Below the pieces are notes generated by a model, which was given only the letters and a program-made list of their open reading frames with translations, was not told the DNA's origin and searched no databases. Positions 59,040-64,000 of a stretch of 64,000 bases of DNA are shown in pieces. Within the stretch, counting starts at the first letter, position 1; the number at the start of each line of letters is the position of its first letter. Origin of the DNA: Antitrichia curtipendula (Eukaryota > Streptophyta > Bryopsida > Hypnales > Leucodontaceae); assembly GCA_951230915.1 (NCBI GenBank), contig OX579634.1, forward strand, positions 372,001-436,000. The letters are read 5' to 3'. The position numbers were made by a program, and so were the translations under genes.

Positions 59040-61210
59040 TTCTAGCGGGTGCCTGGGTCTATTGTTTCTTCCAAGCAATGGATCTTTGGCATTTTCAAAA
59101 ACTTTGAATTTTTTACCAACCCTTTAGATGGTAAAGTATTATCTAATTATAAAGTTTAGAGTTGGTTATTTCTTTGTAAAATCATCCAATTCCTTCCTAA
59201 ATTTTCATTGTTTTGTATCTTGTGGATTTTTTAGTCTTTTATAGAACTTATATGATATTTGGAATCCTTTGGACTTCTTCTAAGAGATTAAAGTTCTAAG
59301 CTTTCATTTTCTTTTTTTTCTTTTTTTTCTTTATTCTAATCCCTTTTGACTTTAGGCCTTGGTGTTTCTTCCAAAAAATTATTATTTTTGGAAGTTGAAT
59401 ATTTTTATGATTAGGATTTATTTCTAGCTTTCCAAATTGCTATGGCTGTTTTAATTAGGATTTCATATCGAAAGTTATTGACAAATGATATTTTATCAAT
59501 AATTGTTCTTTTAAACTTCATCCATTGTTTTCTGTTAGCTTATAATTTGAAACTAACTTTTACTTTTATTTTTGACTTCTAAACTTTTACTATATCTTAG
59601 CTTTCTATTTTTGTTATAAGTTGATGATTTTTACTAAATTTGAACCCACTTTTCTCCCAAACTTCATCTTCCTACATCTTTCCCGTTTTAATTATAATTG
59701 CTACCTATTTTGCCTTTTCAGAAAGCTCTAAATTCCCTTTCTCAATGGGGGGGTTTCAATGTACTTGAAGACTTCTTGATGCATCTCTAATATAAACTCC
59801 TTCCAAACTCTATCACTCTTCAACCAATTCTTCAATCTTCTTGTTTCTAAACGGTTGAGAGCTTCATGTAGTGAAAGTTCGAGAGAATTGGCTTCAATTG
59901 AGATTTGCAAGTTTTCAATGTCTAATCGAGCTTCTATACCTTCTAATCCTCCTCCTCCCTTTGATAATTATACTCTAATTTTGTTGTAATGCTACTCTAC
60001 TCCTTTCACTACATGAAGCTCTCAACTGTTTAGAAGGCCCTAATGGATGGGCGGAGCCTTGGCTAGACAACTGGTGCACCTACCTGTGAAAAGCCTTTGC
60101 TGCAGCAGCAAAGCCCGCATAGCCGACCCTTGCAGCAGGATGCTTTGGCCCCTAGTTTGGTCCGGCCATTGCCGGAGTGGCCTTGGCGCTTGCTAACCTT
60201 GATTTAGTCCAAGTCTTGAATTGAAAATAGAGATCATGGTTTAAATCTTGCAAAGATTTGTTTAAGCAAAACTTTAAATATTGGCAACAAGCAATACTTT
60301 TAAAATTTTGAAATTTGGACAACTATCACACTTGTAAGGATTTAGGAATTTTGGCAACTTCTATTCTTGAAGATACTTGGATCTTTTTTACCACTATTAC
60401 AATTGCAAGAACCTAGGGGATTTTGACACCTATTACAATTGTAAAAATTTAGGGGATTTTTAGCAATTTCCTAGACACTTTAAAGAGTTTTGTTTTTAAA
60501 ATTCCTATAGTCAAAGCTTTGCTGTTTAATTGGAAATTTTAAAATACTCTGTGGCTTCTAAAATTCCTACATATGGTAAAAGCTTCGCCGTCTAGTTAGA
60601 GCCAAAAAAAATTCCAAACGGCTTTAAGATCCAAGAACAACAAAAATCCCAACAATTTACAATATGTGTTAGTACAATAGTGATAGTACAAACATGTGTT
60701 AGTAAAAACATACATCAATACAAAATTTTGCACATATAAAAATTAGTACAAGAATTATTAGTAGGCAAAAACTTAAACAAAAATCACACTAGAAGACCCT
60801 CAAAGCGGCATTGCCAAAGTATAGTAGAGGGATTTTCTAGGATTAATACATCTAAACAACAAAATCCCAAATTTCAACAAAAACTCAAATAAGTTAGTAC
60901 AACCACTTCTAACAAGCACAAATCAAGTTGTAAGATTTGAAAGGACCCTTAAGTCTTTTAAAGCTTGTCAAAACAACAACTATTGGAGGTTGAAATGCTC
61001 CAAAACACACAAAATTGGTAATGTGGCTGAAAAGGCCAAAAATCCAATTAAATTGACCCAAAGTGGTGTCATGTGCTACAAAATGGTTATAAAAGGCATA
61101 CTTTGAGAGGAAATGAAGTACCTTTAAATACTCTTGTAAAGCCATCTACCTCTTCTCATTTCCTAACAATAATCTTATCAACTAAAATTTTCATCTAAAT
61201 TTTCACTTTC
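59040..61210. repeat. Degenerate retroelement-like repeat, copy R2
   Basis: It is a diverged direct copy of 440-3480 (see that entry for shared blocks). It is AT-richer than R1, as expected if C-to-T decay has gone further. Confidence 0.5.
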
Positions 61211-64000
61211 TAACTTTCTATGGTGTCGTGTTGCAAGTGTAGGCATTATGTAAAAATATGTATATTTACATTTTTTAGATGGATTTGATATTTATAAAAT
61301 AGTAAAAAAGATTACATTATTTGGAGTGGCTTCAAGGTGATGCTTCTCACTGCCGTGATAGACAACTATAAAAAGAAGAATTCACTTGTGAGCTTCATTG
61401 TATTTGATGTTATTATTCTTTGTTTTTCATTTAAGTTATACTATATCAAACTGGAGGATTTTTTGAGTCTTAAGATGAAGAATCTCAATCAGAGCGTGAG
61501 TTTAAATTTTGTTTATCGCAACTACTGGATCAACCTCAATTGTCGTTGGGTCTTCTATTACTGCATAGACGTTCAAAAGATGAAGCTGGATCATCTCAAC
61601 CACTAAAGCAACCTCATGTGGAGAAACGATGGCGCGGAAAACTTTAACAAGACGCTCGAACATTGGTGATCTTGTTGCATGTTGGATGCATTGAATCCGA
61701 CAAGCGTGAAGTGACATTTGAAGGTTGTTTTGAAGGTTTAAACATTAATCAATATTATTACATGATCAAGCCTATTGAGGAAAGTCGTGGTCACCAACGA
61801 TATTTGGAAGGGCCAATTAATCCTTTAACTAAGGCGGATCGTGCCGGTTATGTCTTTGCTATCATCAAACGCATTCTCAAGTTCTTATAGATGGAGTTAT
61901 ATTCCGATTGGAACTCTATTTTTTTTACCTCTATCAGACTTGTGTTAATTTCTAGTTCTTTATTCCACACTTAGAATGTTTTTCTAAATTAAATTTGTAT
62001 GTATGAAATTGTACGAGGAAAATATTCAAATAGTTTACCTTCTAGATATTTTAGGGTGATTTATCTTCTAATTAGGGATTTGGACTTAGTCTTATGATCA
62101 AAATTCATAACCAATGGGTATTAGGAGAGCCACATGGTCAAGATATGGGCTGAAGTCCACTTGATTTGTGTGGTTTAGGTAGAAGATAAGGTAGAGGAAA
62201 AGGGAGAACACTATTTATCTTCTCTCTCGTTGTTGATTGTAAGGTCTAAATGTTTAAGGAGCCATAGTGTGTTGTATTTTGAGAATTTTGGAATGAAAAT
62301 TGTAGGAACTATATATCATGGTGTGTAGTTTCTAAATTGGTCTTACTTTTTTGATTTGGAGTTGTCAATTAAAAGCTGTGCTAGTTTGAGTGGAGGAAGG
62401 TCTATTGCCTTCTATGTAAAAGGGCAGAGACTTGTAGATAAATTAGTTGGATGTTTCTTTTTAAACTTTTAGAGTGCTTATTTGGATTTTTGATAGTTTT
62501 TTTTGTGAGTTTGTGTTTCAGTTTGGTGATTTTGAGTGATATTTTACCAAGTTGGAATGTAACAATGGGGCTTATTTTTAGGATGTCAAGTCCAATTTGG
62601 ATGGTTTTCTTTTGCGGTTAGTATTTCTAGTTGGGCGGTTTGTTACTACCGTATTGGTCCCTATTAGGTCCTTCTTTCCGAATTCATTTTCACCCAGTGT
62701 TGAAGAATGTCCATTGTGAGTCCCAACCGGGTGTGCTGTGTTTTTGTTTTGTTTTGTGTGTTATGCCTTTGCTTGTTTTGAGTGTCCAAGTGGGATATTT
62801 TGAGTGAGCTAATTGGTGTGCCGAGTTATGTCGATGTGAGTAGAAGTGAAGTAATTCAGTCCAAGTTGGAGTGATCTGGAGGATGGAAGAATATTAGAGC
62901 TTAATGAAGATGGAAGAGATTTTGATTAAGTGAGAGGAAGTGGATAGGAACTAGTTGTGGGAAAGACTATGGAATTATTAAATTTGTAAACGGTGATTTA
63001 TTCATCAACTCGGATTAATATGATAGAAATTCATATCCAGTTGGTGTTGATGGTTGTGATTGAAATTGTGTGCCTAATTGGACTCCGAGTCAATTTGAGA
63101 ATGTTGTATGTGAGTCAAACTATGTGTGAGTGAATTATATGAGCAATGTTGTTGTAGATTGAGTGATTATTGATTTTCCAAATTGGATCATATTCTTTTA
63201 TTTTGGGACTGTATTACCTATTTTTAGGTATTAGACCCATTAGCATTGACTTTCTACCTGACCGTCTCCCTTGGAACAAATTTATTATACTAATAGGGTA
63301 GTTTCCGAATAGGTCATTATCCTTCTTCAACAAGACTTCAACTGGCCATAAAAGACGGGTAGGTCTTTTGTTTGAAATGAAATTTGAAGAGAGTGTAGAT
63401 AATTGTGTTGATTTCTATGAAGCTATCATTCATTCTATTTGGAGTTTGTATAAGTGAATTGTGAGTGACTAAGTGAAGAAGGGTATGCTGCCTTCTTTTT
63501 TCAAGGTCGAAACTTTAGATGTCTATAGAAGTTGGACAGAGTATTTGAATGAGTTGAAATTTGGAGAAGAAATAGATAATTGTGCTAGCTTTCTACAAAA
63601 CCATTATACATTTCATTTTGATTTTGTATGAAATAATGACACTAATTCTAAGTTCAGCCAAGGAATTGAAGATGACATTGAAGATTTGTGTCTTGTGTCT
63701 TGTGTCTTGTATTTCATTGTAAACTTTGTTGTTGTGAGCAGCGTAGATGAAACCATTGCTTATCCTCATTTTGTGTCATAAATACGACAAAATAGGATTC
63801 TTAGTCTACATGGTCGTACTTTTATGTTGTTCCCATTAGTGAGGCTTGATTGTTTATCACCGTGGGTTTGAAATTTAGAAGCCAATCCAACGGATGATTC
63901 AATTCGTGGTCTAACCGTCCCATTTTATCTGTCCGAAGCTCGTGGTTTTTTATCACCTATCCTAACCTTTGAACCCAATTAGGACTATTACATGATAGGC
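61211..64000. other. Gene-free stretch at the right edge
   Basis: No gene is recognised. A plus-strand ORF at 61663-61890 (75 codons) has balanced composition but no known motif. A diverged direct duplication of about 90 bp occurs at about 63370-63460 and 63551-63640 (shared TAGATAATTGTG). Confidence 0.3.

Noticed and set aside
61663..61890. 75-codon ORF as a gene
   Set aside because: It has reasonable composition but no recognisable motif, no upstream exons and a repeat-rich setting. Support is insufficient.

Overview
The window looks like a repeat-dense nuclear region of a land plant. It is AT-rich, with two intact plant genes and a very large load of transposon remnants. The evidence for a plant is a plastid-type arogenate dehydrogenase gene whose introns all have GT-AG borders, a DREB-type AP2/ERF gene, and Stowaway, CACTA, hAT and PIF/Harbinger-like MITEs. 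I cannot name the species. The gene density and the divergence of both proteins from Arabidopsis-type sequences would fit a non-flowering plant, but this is only an impression.

Layout. 1-8100 is retroelement-like sequence: a degenerate repeat at 440-3480 with a diverged direct copy at 59040-61210, and a broken minus-strand coding region (about 7696 to 5363) of gag-like character, interrupted by an Ac-like hAT MITE at 5968-6324 with a perfect 8-bp target duplication. 8919-9822 holds two MITEs. 10084-13446 (minus) is a complete seven-exon arogenate dehydrogenase gene, the final enzyme of plastid tyrosine synthesis. 14.1-21.3 kb holds a 1.2-kb inverted repeat, two tandem arrays with a period near 180 bp, a Tc1-type DD34E transposase remnant and two abutting PIF/Harbinger-like MITEs. 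23609-24469 (minus) is an intronless DREB-type AP2/ERF gene in a locally GC-rich stretch with a TATA box. From 25.6 kb to the end I find no intact gene, only nested transposons: a Stowaway, a three-deep nest at 29.6-31.8 kb, a protein-kinase fragment cut off by a MITE at 38.3-38.9 kb, a run of MITEs at 40.4-44 kb, a long (TTA)n microsatellite at 42.5 kb, a 2.4-kb element made of three consecutive palindromes at 45.5-48 kb, a Helitron helicase pseudogene at 50.7-52.3 kb and several more TTAA-flanked elements.

The most interesting signal is a set of at least four internally different families (called A, B, C and D here). Their ends begin CCCCTAAAG and most sit between TTAA tetranucleotides. Two filled/empty site pairs inside this window show directly that insertion duplicates a 4-bp TTAA or TTAG target. 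This is the signature of piggyBac-type (or Sola3-like) transposition, which to my knowledge is rarely reported from land plants. The second pair, with target TTAG, argues against the alternative of a 2-bp TA target.

The two intact genes have no evident functional link. One is a housekeeping plastid enzyme and the other a stress or development transcription factor. The rest reads as a layered record of transposition.
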